Assembly (NCBI GenBank): GCA_964604675.1
Contig: CAZSAT010000025.1
Span: 3,503-67,502 of the forward strand
Length of the DNA: 64,000 nucleotides
Reading direction: 5' to 3'
Origin: CAZSAT01 sp964604675
Lineage (GTDB): Bacteria; Myxococcota_A; UBA796; CAJQPC01
Shown: positions 1 to 8,718 of the stretch, piece after piece
Layout: each line of letters begins with the position of its first letter
Numbering within the stretch: position 1 is the stretch's first letter
Notes under the pieces: model-generated
The model's database searches: none
The model's input: the letters and a program-made list of their open reading frames with translations, nothing else
Told to the model about the DNA's origin: nothing
Made by a program: the position numbers and the translations under genes

Positions 1-2
1 GC

Positions 3-1559
3 ATGACGACCCAGATGCGGCGCGACCTCTTGAAGCGGCTCGAGCTCGATCCCACCGCCGAGGTGCCGCTCTGCAACACGGTCGAGGCGCTCGTGCAGGT
101 GGATCCCGCCGAGCGCGTCTACCTGCGCAACGTCATCGTGCGCGGCCACCGGCGCACCCGGCGGTCCATCGTGGCGCAGGAGATCGCTGCGGTGCCGTTG
201 ACGACCGGACAGCCCTTGACCGACGCAGGACTCGCGCAGCTGCGCTCCCAGCTCTACGAGCTCGACCTCTTCGACTCGGTCTCCACGAGCCTGTCGGGCG
301 ACGACCCTCGCGCCCGCGACCTCGTGGTCGAGGTGACGGAGCGTCCTTCCGTGGAGATCGAGGTCGGTGCTGGTGGCAGCACGGACGAGGGCGTACGCTC
401 CTACGTCGCTGCGACCCGGCGAAACCTGGGTGGCCGCGGGCGGAAGCTCTCGGGTGTCGCGGAGGCCGGTCTGGGCTGGGAGGGCGAGGACTGGAGCATC
501 GACACCACGGCACCCGAGTGGAGCTTGTCGCTGCGCTACGAGGCCCCGCACGTGCCGGTCTACGGGCAGCGGCTCTTCGCCGATCTCCTGGTGAACGAAC
601 AGGATCTCGAACCGACCTACCGCCTCCAGCGCTCGGCGCTCGGAGCGGGCGTGAAGCTCGACATCGATCTGGATCCGCTGCGTCGTGACGAGGGCAGCGT
701 GTCACTGGACTACCGTGCTGAGATCCGCTCGCTCGAGGACGTCGACCCGGGCGCCCTGGTGCCTGGCGACCCCTGGCTCGACGAGATGGGTGTGCTCTAC
801 CCCGACACCACCCCTGTGTCCGTGCCGGCCGGTCCCCGGTCGGGCGGCGGGCCGGGGCTGGTCCTCGTGCTCGACAAGCGCGACGACCCCTTCAACCCGA
901 CCCGCGGCTCGAACCTGCGCGTGCACAGCAGCGTGTGGTCACGCTTCCTCGGGGAAGAGCAGCACGTGAAGGTCTACGCTCAAGCTGGGAAGGTCGTGCC
1001 GCTCGGGCGTCCCACGCTCCACCTTCGCGCCCGCGCCGGCGCTGGTTGGTCCGACGGGCGGACCTCCACCCTGCCGGTGGAGGATCGGTTTCACCTCGGT
1101 GGGTCCAGCTCGATGCGCGGCTACGTTCCCGACTCGGTCGGGCCCAAGAACAACGTGGCTGACGAGAGCCTGCCGTGGCCGGACGAGCTGGAGCCCGTGG
1201 TGGACTACGTCACCCGCAACGAGCCGGACCGATGGGTGGCGACCGGCGGCGATGCGATGGCGCTCTCGGTGGCGGAGATCTGGTTCCCGCTGGCGGACTT
1301 CGCGAGCCTCGTCACCTTCGTGGACGTCGGGAACGTGTTCTTCCTGAAGGACACCACCTACGCGACCACCACGAACCTGATCGGCGGGGATGCAGAGCCC
1401 GCGCTGCGCTACGGCACGGGCGTCGGCCTGCGCTACGCCACCCCGGTGGGCCCGCTCCAGCTCGACCTGGGGGTCAATCCGGTGTACTACCAGAAGAGCT
1501 GGGCCGAGGCGCGCGGCGAAGTCCCGGTGAGGTTGCACCTGGCGATCGGCAGCATCTGA
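3..1559 (+). CDS. Omp85 (BamA/TamA-like) outer-membrane protein, 5' end outside the window
   Basis: The visible 518 residues look like the C-terminal part of an Omp85-family protein, which folds or exports proteins at the outer membrane. Residues about 38-112 form one POTRA-like module (beta-alpha-alpha-beta-beta, with YLRNVIVRGHRRTRR at its start). A beta-barrel of alternating polar and hydrophobic strands follows. A barrel motif RGY sits in FHLGGSSSMRGY near residue 372, matching the conserved V/M-RG-F/Y lock of the family. The reading frame is open at the left edge, so the first in-window ATG need not be the true start and more POTRA domains are probably upstream. The stop lies 3 bases from the convergent Ppx/GppA gene. 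BamA, TamA or another Omp85 paralogue cannot be separated from this fragment. Confidence 0.85.
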   Translation: MTTQMRRDLLKRLELDPTAEVPLCNTVEALVQVDPAERVYLRNVIVRGHRRTRRSIVAQEIAAVPLTTGQPLTDAGLAQLRSQLYELDLFDSVSTSLSGDDPRARDLVVEVTERPSVEIEVGAGGSTDEGVRSYVAATRRNLGGRGRKLSGVAEAGLGWEGEDWSIDTTAPEWSLSLRYEAPHVPVYGQRLFADLLVNEQDLEPTYRLQRSALGAGVKLDIDLDPLRRDEGSVSLDYRAEIRSLEDVDPGALVPGDPWLDEMGVLYPDTTPVSVPAGPRSGGGPGLVLVLDKRDDPFNPTRGSNLRVHSSVWSRFLGEEQHVKVYAQAGKVVPLGRPTLHLRARAGAGWSDGRTSTLPVEDRFHLGGSSSMRGYVPDSVGPKNNVADESLPWPDELEPVVDYVTRNEPDRWVATGGDAMALSVAEIWFPLADFASLVTFVDVGNVFFLKDTTYATTTNLIGGDAEPALRYGTGVGLRYATPVGPLQLDLGVNPVYYQKSWAEARGEVPVRLHLAIGSI

Positions 1560-1562
1560 CCG

Positions 1563-2462
1563 CTACGGCTCGGCGAGCACGCCGAAGCGCAAGCCCCTCT
1601 CGCTCACGAGGTAGCGCCGCGCACCGACGTGATCGAGCACCTCCGCCAGCACCACCGCACCCGCGAGCAGGTAGGGGGCGCGCTTCGGGGACACCGCGGC
1701 GAGCACCTCCCGCTCGGTTGGGCTGGCGGTCGCGAAGCGGTGCGCGAGGGTGCGCAGGGTGCTGCGCTTGAGCCGGCGTCCACCGACGCAGCCAGGGGTC
1801 CAGCGCTCGACGCCGGCATCGATGGCGGCCAGCGTCGTCGCGGTTCCAGCCACGGCGACCACCAGCCTCGGCACCTCGCCGAGCACCGCACGGGACAGCT
1901 CGGCCCGGACGGCGTCGCGGCCGCGGCGGATGTCTCCATCGTTCGCGGCCCCGTAGCCCAGGTGCTTCTCGGTCAGCCGCACCACGCCGAGCTCGAGGCT
2001 GGCCCGCCGGACGAGCTCGCCCTGTTCGCCGATGGCGAGCTCGGTGGAGCCGCCCCCCAGGTCGACGACCAGGACGCGGCCGTGCTCTGGAAGCTCGAGC
2101 CCCGACACCGCGCCGAGGAACGTCAGGCGTGCTTCCTCGGGGCCGGAGATGATCGCGACACCCAGGCCGAGGTCTGCGCGCAGCTTGTCGAAGAAGCCTT
2201 GGGCATTGGGGGCACGCCGCGCGGCCGAGGTGGCCACGGCTCGGATGGCGGACGTCGCCACGCCGAGCTCGCTGGCCCGCGCCACGTAGCTGCGCAGGAC
2301 CTGGGCTGCGTGGACCATGCGGTCGTCGGTGAACGCTCCGTCGTCTCCCATGCCCCGTCCGAGCCCGACGACGGTGGCGGAGTCGTGCAACACGATGCCG
2401 TGGGCGTCGACCACGGTGAGCAGCAAGGAGTTGCTGCCGATGTCGATGGCCGCGCGGGCCAT
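1563..2462 (-). CDS. Ppx/GppA-family phosphatase
   Basis: This 299-residue protein belongs to the exopolyphosphatase/guanosine pentaphosphate phosphatase family, in the sugar-kinase/actin fold. The phosphate-1 loop is at the N-terminus (AAIDIGSNSLLLTVVD). The second glycine-rich loop is VLVVDLGGGSTELAIG, with the conserved D-L-G-G-G-S-T-E. Its length equals the short two-domain Ppx form, without the C-terminal HD extension of E. coli Ppx. The ATG shares one base with the tolB stop (TGATG), so it should be translated with tolB. The frame stays open upstream through tolB, but that extension is a shadow of tolB. Substrate (polyphosphate or pppGpp) cannot be decided here. Confidence 0.85.
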   Translation of the reverse strand: MARAAIDIGSNSLLLTVVDAHGIVLHDSATVVGLGRGMGDDGAFTDDRMVHAAQVLRSYVARASELGVATSAIRAVATSAARRAPNAQGFFDKLRADLGLGVAIISGPEEARLTFLGAVSGLELPEHGRVLVVDLGGGSTELAIGEQGELVRRASLELGVVRLTEKHLGYGAANDGDIRRGRDAVRAELSRAVLGEVPRLVVAVAGTATTLAAIDAGVERWTPGCVGGRRLKRSTLRTLAHRFATASPTEREVLAAVSPKRAPYLLAGAVVLAEVLDHVGARRYLVSERGLRFGVLAEP

Positions 2463-3775
2463 CACCAGCCGAGGATGGGTGACCAGGCGGGGTTGGTCCA
2501 GGCTCCTCGTCCCTGACTCACCTGGATCTGGTGCCGACCGTCGGCGGTGGCCACGTAGATGTGCTCGCCGCCGGATCGGTTGGAGGCGAACGCGATGTAG
2601 CGGCCGTCTGGTGACCAGCTCGGATCTTCGTTGTCCCCCTGTCCCTGGGTCAGGCGGATGACCTTCTTGCCGTCGGTCTGGACCGTGAAGACGTCGAAGC
2701 GCCCGTCGCGTCCGACGTACGCGATGCGTTCTCCATCCGGCGACCAGCTGGGGTCGGTGTTGTGGCTGCCCTGGAAGGTGACGCGCTCGGCCCCGCCGCC
2801 GGCGGCCGACATGCGGTAGATCTGCGGGCTTCCGCTGCGCTCGCTGACGAAGGCGACCTGGCTGCCGTCGGGTGCCCAGCTGGGCGACACGTCGATGCCG
2901 GCGGAGCGCGTGAGGCGAGCGACCTCCTTGCCAGTGTAAGGCTCGATGGTGTAGATGTCGGTGTCGCCGCCCACCGAGAGGGTCAGCGCGATGAGGTTGC
3001 CGAGGGGGCTCCAGCTCGCGCCGGTGTTGATGCCGGGCCGCGACGAGAGACGCCGTGTCTTCGCACTCTTGAGGTCGGCCAGGTACAGGTCCGGGTTGCC
3101 TGCTCGGTAGCTGGTGAACAGCAGGGCATCGCCTTGCGGACTCCACGAGGGCTGCAGGTTGATGCTCTTGTTCCGGGTGATGGGGATGACGCCTTCGCCA
3201 TCGAGATCCATCAGGTAGACCTCCTTGTTCCCGGTGCGCTTCGAGACGGCGGCGAGCCGGGTGGAGAAGATCCCGGGCTGGCCGGTCACCGCCAGGATGA
3301 TCTGGTCGGCGATCCGATGGCCCAGCTTCCTCACCTGGCCCTCGGGGCCCGAGAACGCCTTGGCGGCCAGCTTGCCGCGTCCAGGCACGTCGTAGACCCA
3401 GACCTCGGACCGGAGGACGTTGCCTTCCTGCGCGAGCCGTGTCTTGGCGAGCACGACCGCGCCAGGCACGTCCCAGTCGGACCACTCGAAGCTGCCCGGC
3501 CGCAGCCCCGCGCCCTCGGGCTCGATGAACGCGCGGCTGTCCAGGATGCGGAACCAGCCGCTGATCTCGAGGTCGCGCTTGACGACGTCCCAGAGTTCCC
3601 GGGACAGGGCGTTGTCACCCGTTGGAAGGGGCAGGGCCAGGGGCAGGTCCTTGCCGCCGGGCTTGTCGATCCGGAAGCGGTACCGCAGGTCTTGTTGCGC
3701 GGTCGCGTCGTGGGTGACGCTCACGGCAAGCAGCGCCATGGCCGCCACCAGAAGGGCCCAGAGCGCGCGTCTCAC
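2462..3775 (-). CDS. tolB: Tol-Pal system beta-propeller protein TolB
   Basis: Periplasmic TolB, 437 residues, near the usual length of about 430. It starts with a typical signal peptide: MRR followed by a hydrophobic core, with likely cleavage at ATA/QQ near residue 27. An N-terminal alpha/beta domain (about 28-165) comes next. It is followed by repeated PD40 propeller blades marked by WSPQG, WSPLG, WAPDG and two WSPDG motifs. TolB links the Tol complex to the outer membrane through Pal. The ATG overlaps the stop of the TolA-like gene (ATGA). The usual downstream pal gene is absent; a Ppx/GppA gene follows instead. Confidence 0.95.
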   Translation of the reverse strand: MRRALWALLVAAMALLAVSVTHDATAQQDLRYRFRIDKPGGKDLPLALPLPTGDNALSRELWDVVKRDLEISGWFRILDSRAFIEPEGAGLRPGSFEWSDWDVPGAVVLAKTRLAQEGNVLRSEVWVYDVPGRGKLAAKAFSGPEGQVRKLGHRIADQIILAVTGQPGIFSTRLAAVSKRTGNKEVYLMDLDGEGVIPITRNKSINLQPSWSPQGDALLFTSYRAGNPDLYLADLKSAKTRRLSSRPGINTGASWSPLGNLIALTLSVGGDTDIYTIEPYTGKEVARLTRSAGIDVSPSWAPDGSQVAFVSERSGSPQIYRMSAAGGGAERVTFQGSHNTDPSWSPDGERIAYVGRDGRFDVFTVQTDGKKVIRLTQGQGDNEDPSWSPDGRYIAFASNRSGGEHIYVATADGRHQIQVSQGRGAWTNPAWSPILGW

Positions 3776-4539
3776 AGGCCCGCCTGAGGGGTGAACTCGA
3801 GCTCCATGCCGCTCTTCAAGATCGCGTCCTTGTGGCTGTCCGGAGGCACGGGGACCTTCCTCGTCTTCACGATCGCACGGAGCGCCGCCGCGTCGAACGA
3901 CGGGTTGCCGCTCTTGCCCGTCATCTCGTAGTCGGTGATGGTGCCGGCGCTGTCGATCCGGATGATGAACACGGTGCGGAGGGCGGCGTCGCTCTGGATC
4001 GGGTTGAAGTTCGCCAGGAGGGCGCGCTTCAGCGCCGCGGCGTAGGCGGACAGCTCCGGGTCGAAGGCGCCGGTGCTCGACCCGCCGCCTCCTTCCACGC
4101 CGTCAGGGTTCGCCGCCGCGTTGTCGAACGCTCCTTCCGGGGCATCGCTCAGCGAGTCGAGGAGCGCCTGCTTCTTCATCTGCCGGAGCAGCTCCTCGCG
4201 CGTCGCCGCGTCCATGCCCTTCGGTGCGGGAGGTGCGTCGGGGGTGTGCTGCACCATGTCGCTCGCCGTGGGCGGAGGAGGGGGCGTGGGCGTGTCCGCC
4301 CCCTGAGGCGGTGTGGGCGCCTTCATCGCCTTCTGCGTCACCGCGGACTTCGCGGGCGGCATGTCGGCGATGGTCACGGTCATCACATCGTCCGGGTCGA
4401 TCATCGGGCCGTGGTCGGGCTCCAGGCTCTGGAAGCCGACCGCGAGCGCGACCAGCGCCACGTGCAGCCCGATGGACGCGGGCACGGATCGCCCCAGGAC
4501 CAGAGGGTCCGGGCGCAACACCGAGCGGTAGGCCTGCAC
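3772..4539 (-). CDS. TolA/TonB-like energy-transduction protein
   Basis: A 255-residue protein of TonB/TolA architecture. It has a short cytoplasmic N-terminus, one membrane anchor near residues 22-38 (SIGLHVALVALAVGF), a proline-rich stretch (about 75-105, TPTPPPPPTAS) and a TonB C-terminal-like domain (about 165-255, with the pattern ALLANFNPIQSDAA then VFIIRIDSAGTI). Its place between tolR and tolB argues for the TolA role, coupling TolQ-TolR proton flow to the outer membrane. It lacks the long helical domain II that makes E. coli TolA about 420 residues, so it looks more like a compact TonB. Exact naming is therefore left open. Confidence 0.85.
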   Translation of the reverse strand: MQAYRSVLRPDPLVLGRSVPASIGLHVALVALAVGFQSLEPDHGPMIDPDDVMTVTIADMPPAKSAVTQKAMKAPTPPQGADTPTPPPPPTASDMVQHTPDAPPAPKGMDAATREELLRQMKKQALLDSLSDAPEGAFDNAAANPDGVEGGGGSSTGAFDPELSAYAAALKRALLANFNPIQSDAALRTVFIIRIDSAGTITDYEMTGKSGNPSFDAAALRAIVKTRKVPVPPDSHKDAILKSGMELEFTPQAGL

Positions 4540-4541
4540 GC

Positions 4542-4961
4542 TCAGAGCTCCAGGCCCGTGCCGGGCTGGGTCACCAGTCCTACCCGCGCGATGCCCGCGG
4601 TCTTCGCCATCGCCATCAGCTGCGCCACCTGCTCGTAGCGGACGTTGCCGTCCGCCTTCAGGAACACGTCGCGATCGGGGTTCGCTTCCGCGATGGCGAC
4701 GAGCTTCTCGCCGAGGTCTTCTGCCGGGATCTCCCGCTCGCCGATGTAGAAGGTGCCGTCCGCCGTGATGGCCAGCACCAGCTGGTCCTCGCTCGACTCC
4801 AGCGGCGGGGCCTCCGCACGGGGCAGCTCGACCTCCATGCCGGTGACCATCAGCGGCGTGGTGACCATGAAGATGACCAGCAGCACCAACATCACGTCCA
4901 CGAAGGGCGTGACGTTGATCTCGGACATCATGCCGCTGCTGCCGCCGCCCGACATGCCCAT
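4542..4961 (-). CDS. tolR: TolR/ExbD-family biopolymer transport protein
   Basis: A 139-residue ExbD/TolR protein with a single N-terminal membrane helix (about residues 19-38) that contains the conserved proton-pathway aspartate in INVTPFVDVMLVLLVIFMV. The periplasmic domain carries the family pattern VFLKADGNVRYEQVAQLMA. It forms the energised inner-membrane motor with TolQ. The start overlaps the tolQ stop (TGATG). A second ATG two codons later is a possible alternative. The tolQ-tolR-tolA-like-tolB order supports the Tol assignment over ExbD. Confidence 0.93.
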   Translation of the reverse strand: MGMSGGGSSGMMSEINVTPFVDVMLVLLVIFMVTTPLMVTGMEVELPRAEAPPLESSEDQLVLAITADGTFYIGEREIPAEDLGEKLVAIAEANPDRDVFLKADGNVRYEQVAQLMAMAKTAGIARVGLVTQPGTGLEL

Positions 4962-5683
4962 CAGGCCTTCCGGTAGTGGCGCTTCACGATGTTCTGGAAG
5001 TCCGCCGAGAAGGCGTCCATCTCGTTGCCGAGCACCTTGAGCTGGGTGTGGAAGTAGTTGTAGGCCATCACGGCGGGGATGGCCGCCGCCAAGCCCACCG
5101 CGGTGGCGATCAAGGCATGCGCGATGTCGGGGCCCACCACCGCGAGGGTGGCCTGGCCGGTGGCGCCGATCTTCTGGAAGGCGCGAAGAATGCCCCAGAC
5201 GGTGCCGAACAGTCCGATGAACGGCGCGGTGGAGCCGGTGGTGGCCAAAAACGGCACGAGCCGCTCCAGGTTGGTGAGCTCCACGGTGGCCGCGCGACGC
5301 AGCGATCGGGCCAGGTTGTCGGACAGCCCGGTGTCGGCCTCGGAACCGGTGCCCTGTCGAGTGAGCTTGTGGAGCTCGACGTAGCCGGACTTGAAGACCT
5401 CGGCGATCGGCGAGCCGGGGAACCGGTCCGTCTGGTTGTACACCTCGTCCAGGCGCTTGCTGCCCCAGAAGATCTCGAGGAACTCGGCCGACTCGTTGCG
5501 CGCTCGTCGGATGGTTCCGAACTTGGCGAAGATGACGACCCAGCAGCCAATCGACATCGCCACCAGCACGAACAACACCAGCTGCACGACGATGTCGGCG
5601 TCGAGCACGAGCTCGAGCATGCCCGGGGTCTCGGGTCCCGCGCTGGCCACGGCGGCCAGGTACACGGGCATCACGTGGTCCAT
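4961..5683 (-). CDS. tolQ: TolQ/ExbB/MotA-family proton channel protein
   Basis: A 240-residue MotA/TolQ/ExbB protein with three membrane segments: about residues 28-50, then a pair near 140-165 and 180-205 in the C-terminal half. The typical stretch LVPFLATTGSTAPFIGLFGT marks the conserved channel helix, and the next helix contains GQATLAVVGPDIAHALIATA. It builds the inner-membrane stator with TolR and supplies force to the TolA-like protein. It lies 12 bases downstream of the redoxin-rhodanese gene, so it may be cotranscribed with it. Confidence 0.93.
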   Translation of the reverse strand: MDHVMPVYLAAVASAGPETPGMLELVLDADIVVQLVLFVLVAMSIGCWVVIFAKFGTIRRARNESAEFLEIFWGSKRLDEVYNQTDRFPGSPIAEVFKSGYVELHKLTRQGTGSEADTGLSDNLARSLRRAATVELTNLERLVPFLATTGSTAPFIGLFGTVWGILRAFQKIGATGQATLAVVGPDIAHALIATAVGLAAAIPAVMAYNYFHTQLKVLGNEMDAFSADFQNIVKRHYRKA

Positions 5684-5695
5684 CGAATGTCCCTC

Positions 5696-6559
5696 CTAGG
5701 ACGCGCTGCCTTCGACACGGTCGCCTTCCCAGCTGCTCATGCCGCCGATGACGTTGTAGATGCCGTAGCTCCCGATCGAGGTCATGAACTCGGCGGCGGC
5801 CGCGCTCCGTCCGCCCATCTGGCACACGAAGATCAAGTTGTTGGTCTGCCCGAGCTCGTGGTAACGGTGCGGGATCTCGTCGACCGGGATGTTGACGGCG
5901 TTCGGGCTGCGATCGGCCTCGAACTCGGGCTTCGTGCGCACGTCGACCAGGAGGAAGCCCTCGTCGTTGTCGGTGACCATGGCCTGCGCGGTCTTGGAGT
6001 CGATGTCCTGGACCGCTGCAGCGTCCTGACCGGGCTTGCGCGCGAAGCTCTTCGGCTGCCCGGTGGGCTCCTCCACCTCCTTCTCCGGCACGGCCGTGCC
6101 CTGCACCCGCGCGACGACGTCGAGGAGCCGGTCGACCTTGGGCGCGCCTCGCTCGGCGAGCTGCACCGTGCCGTCCTTGTCGACGATGACCACGGTGTTC
6201 TTGATCTTCTGCCGGAGTCGGCACGCGCCCCACGAGCGCGCGCAGACCGCGAAGGGATCGAAGAGCAGGTAGAAGTCGAGACCCAGCTCGTCGCGCAGCG
6301 CGCGGAGCTGCTCCTGCTTCTGGGAGCTGACGGCGAAGATGGCGGTCTCGAGCTGCTCGAAGCGCTGGCGTTCCGCGTTGAGCTCGGTCAGGAGGTGACG
6401 CGCGTCAGCGTCGCCGGTGCCCTTGATGAAGACGAGGAGCACGTTCAGGTGGCCGCTGAAGTCACGGAGCTGGATCCAGGTGCCCTCGTCCGCTGTCAGC
6501 GAGAGGTTGGGAGCGGGCTCGCCGACGGGCGTGGGACTGAAGCGAACGGGGCCGGGCAT
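5696..6559 (-). CDS. Redoxin-like (AhpC/TSA) domain fused to a rhodanese domain
   Basis: A 287-residue two-domain protein, apparently cytoplasmic. Residues 1-155 have the thioredoxin-fold layout of AhpC/Bcp peroxiredoxins (VGEPAPNLSL; NTVVIVDKDGTVQL). The place where the peroxidatic T-P-x-C should be reads FIKGTGDADARHL, so the usual catalytic cysteine is missing. Two other cysteines lie at VCARSWGAC. Residues about 185-287 are a rhodanese domain with active-site loop CQMGGRS, a Cys-containing six-residue pocket. The protein might move sulfur or act as a redox sensor. The enzyme activity is inference. It sits just upstream of tolQ. Confidence 0.8.
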   Translation of the reverse strand: MPGPVRFSPTPVGEPAPNLSLTADEGTWIQLRDFSGHLNVLLVFIKGTGDADARHLLTELNAERQRFEQLETAIFAVSSQKQEQLRALRDELGLDFYLLFDPFAVCARSWGACRLRQKIKNTVVIVDKDGTVQLAERGAPKVDRLLDVVARVQGTAVPEKEVEEPTGQPKSFARKPGQDAAAVQDIDSKTAQAMVTDNDEGFLLVDVRTKPEFEADRSPNAVNIPVDEIPHRYHELGQTNNLIFVCQMGGRSAAAAEFMTSIGSYGIYNVIGGMSSWEGDRVEGSAS

Positions 6560-6598
6560 CGGGTCCTCCAGCGCTGGTTCCTAGCGCGCCGCGGGCGG

Positions 6599-7309
6599 TC
6601 AGGCGAGCACTTCCGCCTCGCTGATGTCGCCCTGGAGGCTGTCGCCGTCCCAGGCGGCTCGAAAGACCGTCCGCATCCGCTCTCCCTGGGCCGCGACCCG
6701 CTTCCGGGACGACCACGCGGACAGACCGACGTCGAGGCCTGGCAGCAGGCGCGTGACCCGCCGCGTGGCCTGTCGGAGGCTGCGCCTCACCAGGTGGCGC
6801 GTCATCCAGGCGGCTGCCTGCTGTTCGCCCTGAGGGAGTTGCTTGCCGAAGGCCGTGGGCAGGTCCCGAACCTTCAGGTCGAGCGTGCCCTGATCCGGGA
6901 GTTGCAGGTCGAAGGCGGCGCCGACGGCCTTCCAGAGCAGCACCTTGCCGCGCTCGGTGTCGGGGTCGATGCCGTAGATCACCGCCAGGCGCTGGCCCAG
7001 CCGCAAGGTGTGCACGAGCCCCGCGAGCACCTCGGGCGGCACCGAGACCGCGCCGCCGAGCGCGCCGGCCACGCCGATGGCACTGGCTCGGGTGCGGCTC
7101 CGGTCGACCACCAGCCGCGCCGACAGGTCGAGCTCGTCCAGCGCGGGGTCGAGCCCGGAGAGCGGGTCGCGGAACGCCAGGCCCTCGTCTTCGAGCTCCC
7201 TTCGGATCTCGTCGGCGGGGAGCGACACCGCCGCATAGAGCGCGGGCAGCAGATCCTCGTCGAGGCGTTCCTCCAGGTTCTGGAGGATCTGGCGGAAGAG
7301 CGACGCCAT
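6599..7309 (-). CDS. EcsC-like family protein
   Basis: A 236-residue protein resembling EcsC-family proteins: a glycine/alanine-rich amphipathic segment (SAIGVAGALGGAVSVPPEVL), then LAVIYGIDPDTERGKVLLWK, followed by a basic C-terminal half rich in Arg. The family is associated with membrane remodelling or secretion, but its biochemical role is unknown. No signal peptide is visible. Its start overlaps the stop of the upstream membrane protein gene (TGATG), and 39 bases separate it from the redoxin-rhodanese gene. Confidence 0.6.
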   Translation of the reverse strand: MASLFRQILQNLEERLDEDLLPALYAAVSLPADEIRRELEDEGLAFRDPLSGLDPALDELDLSARLVVDRSRTRASAIGVAGALGGAVSVPPEVLAGLVHTLRLGQRLAVIYGIDPDTERGKVLLWKAVGAAFDLQLPDQGTLDLKVRDLPTAFGKQLPQGEQQAAAWMTRHLVRRSLRQATRRVTRLLPGLDVGLSAWSSRKRVAAQGERMRTVFRAAWDGDSLQGDISEAEVLA

Positions 7310-8718
7310 CAGGGGGGGTCGCTATCCGACGCGCCAGGTGCGGCCAGGCTTCCCACCCGTCGCCACAGCGCTCCGGTCTCGTCCTCGGCCAGTCGCTCCC
7401 AGCTCGGGTGGGCGTCGAGCGCGTCCTCCAGGGGACACGCCTCGGTGAGCAGCACGTGCGACACCCCGGCGTCGTCGAGGGTGTCCTCCCACCCCTCGAC
7501 GGCGGAGGCTGTCTCGAACCACACCGCCCACGCGTCGTCGTCGAAGATCCAGCCACGGATGTCCGACACGATCTCGAAGTCCTCACCGAGCTCGAAGACC
7601 ACCAGGCCGCCCCACTCGGGGGGCTGGAGCACGCGGCCCCTGCTCGCGTCGGCTCCCAGCGCCGCCACCAGGGCGACGGGCGTCTCCTTGTGCAGCGGGG
7701 TGTCGGGCGCCTGCAGGCCGCGGAACAGCATCATGCTCCAGAGGGCGGCCAGCACCGCGTTCGCCAGCTTCACGAGGCGTGCGTTCAGGCCCTGCTCGCG
7801 CCCCCAGAGGTCCTGGGCGGTGACTGCCGCGACGGGCGCCGTGGCCAGCATGAACCACGCGACGAAGCGCGTGCTGCGCATCGCGAGCAAGCCGAACGCC
7901 CCCATGACGAGCGCGTCCTGGAGGCGCAGCTTGCGCCGCCAGAGCAGCACCACCGCCCACACGGCGACGACCAGCCAGAAGCGCGCCCCCTCCACCTCGC
8001 CGAGGGTCGGTGGGAGCCACTCGGTGAAGCCCCGCGCCGCCGGCTTGCTGGTGTTGGAGAGCACGAAGCTCCACAGTCCTGGTCCGTAGGGACCGAGGCA
8101 GACCCCGATGGCCAGCCCCGCCGCGAGCCTCAGCTGACCGGTGAGGCCCGCCCACGCGATCCCTGCAGGAAAGGAACCGTGGAGGGGGGCCCAGACAGCC
8201 CCCAGGAGCGTGCCGAACAGGAGGGGGCGCCGGGCGCGTGGGCCTTGCCACATCAGGAGGCAGAACAGGGGGTACACCCAGGTCTGGCCGCGCACCACGC
8301 CGTTCTGCAGCACACCCCACCACGCATACAGCGCCGCGATTCCTGCGCCGCGCCAGTCGGTGCCACGCCCGCGGGCGGCCAGCCCAGCGAGTGCGACCGT
8401 CGAACCCACCACGACGCCATTGAGCAGCCGGAGCCCGTCGAGGCCGATGGCTTCGTGCAGGAGGTAGCTCCCGAGCGAGAAGCCCCAGGTTCCATGGACG
8501 AACGCCACGCCGTCGGCGGTCCAGGTGAACACCTCGCGCTCGAGGAGCTGTCCGTGCTCCACCATCCACCGGCCCATCGCGGCGAAGATGTGGAAGTCGT
8601 TGGAGTGCATCGGGAGCGAGCCCGCGTACAGGACGGCGATGGCCACCGCGCTCGCGTAGAGCGTCGGTCCCAGCGGCAGCGTGCGCTGCCCGCCGGACTC
8701 AGAAGCGTCCGAGGACAT
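7309..8718 (-). CDS. Polytopic membrane protein, GT-C glycosyltransferase-like
   Basis: A 469-residue protein with roughly ten predicted membrane segments between residues 18 and 340 and a soluble C-terminal domain of about 120 residues. The first extracytoplasmic loop reads NDFHIFAAMGRWMVEHGQL, which resembles the D-x-(W/F)-H-x-x-x-G-R-W loop of GT-C-type lipid-linked-sugar transferases and related uncharacterised proteins. The substrate is unknown and catalysis is not shown. The start overlaps the end of the outer-membrane protein gene by 20 bases, and the stop overlaps the EcsC-like gene. Confidence 0.55.
   Translation of the reverse strand: MSSDASESGGQRTLPLGPTLYASAVAIAVLYAGSLPMHSNDFHIFAAMGRWMVEHGQLLEREVFTWTADGVAFVHGTWGFSLGSYLLHEAIGLDGLRLLNGVVVGSTVALAGLAARGRGTDWRGAGIAALYAWWGVLQNGVVRGQTWVYPLFCLLMWQGPRARRPLLFGTLLGAVWAPLHGSFPAGIAWAGLTGQLRLAAGLAIGVCLGPYGPGLWSFVLSNTSKPAARGFTEWLPPTLGEVEGARFWLVVAVWAVVLLWRRKLRLQDALVMGAFGLLAMRSTRFVAWFMLATAPVAAVTAQDLWGREQGLNARLVKLANAVLAALWSMMLFRGLQAPDTPLHKETPVALVAALGADASRGRVLQPPEWGGLVVFELGEDFEIVSDIRGWIFDDDAWAVWFETASAVEGWEDTLDDAGVSHVLLTEACPLEDALDAHPSWERLAEDETGALWRRVGSLAAPGASDSDPP

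Noticed and set aside
2463..3485. N-terminal extension of the Ppx/GppA-like gene
   Set aside because: The in-frame extension lies over tolB in another frame and is Arg/Pro/His-rich; the conserved N-terminus begins at the ATG at 2462.
4976..8089. Very long plus-strand open frame (over 1000 codons) opposite the Tol genes
   Set aside because: It is antisense to tolQ, the redoxin-rhodanese, EcsC-like and membrane protein genes, shows no family motifs, and reflects the scarcity of stop codons in GC-rich DNA.
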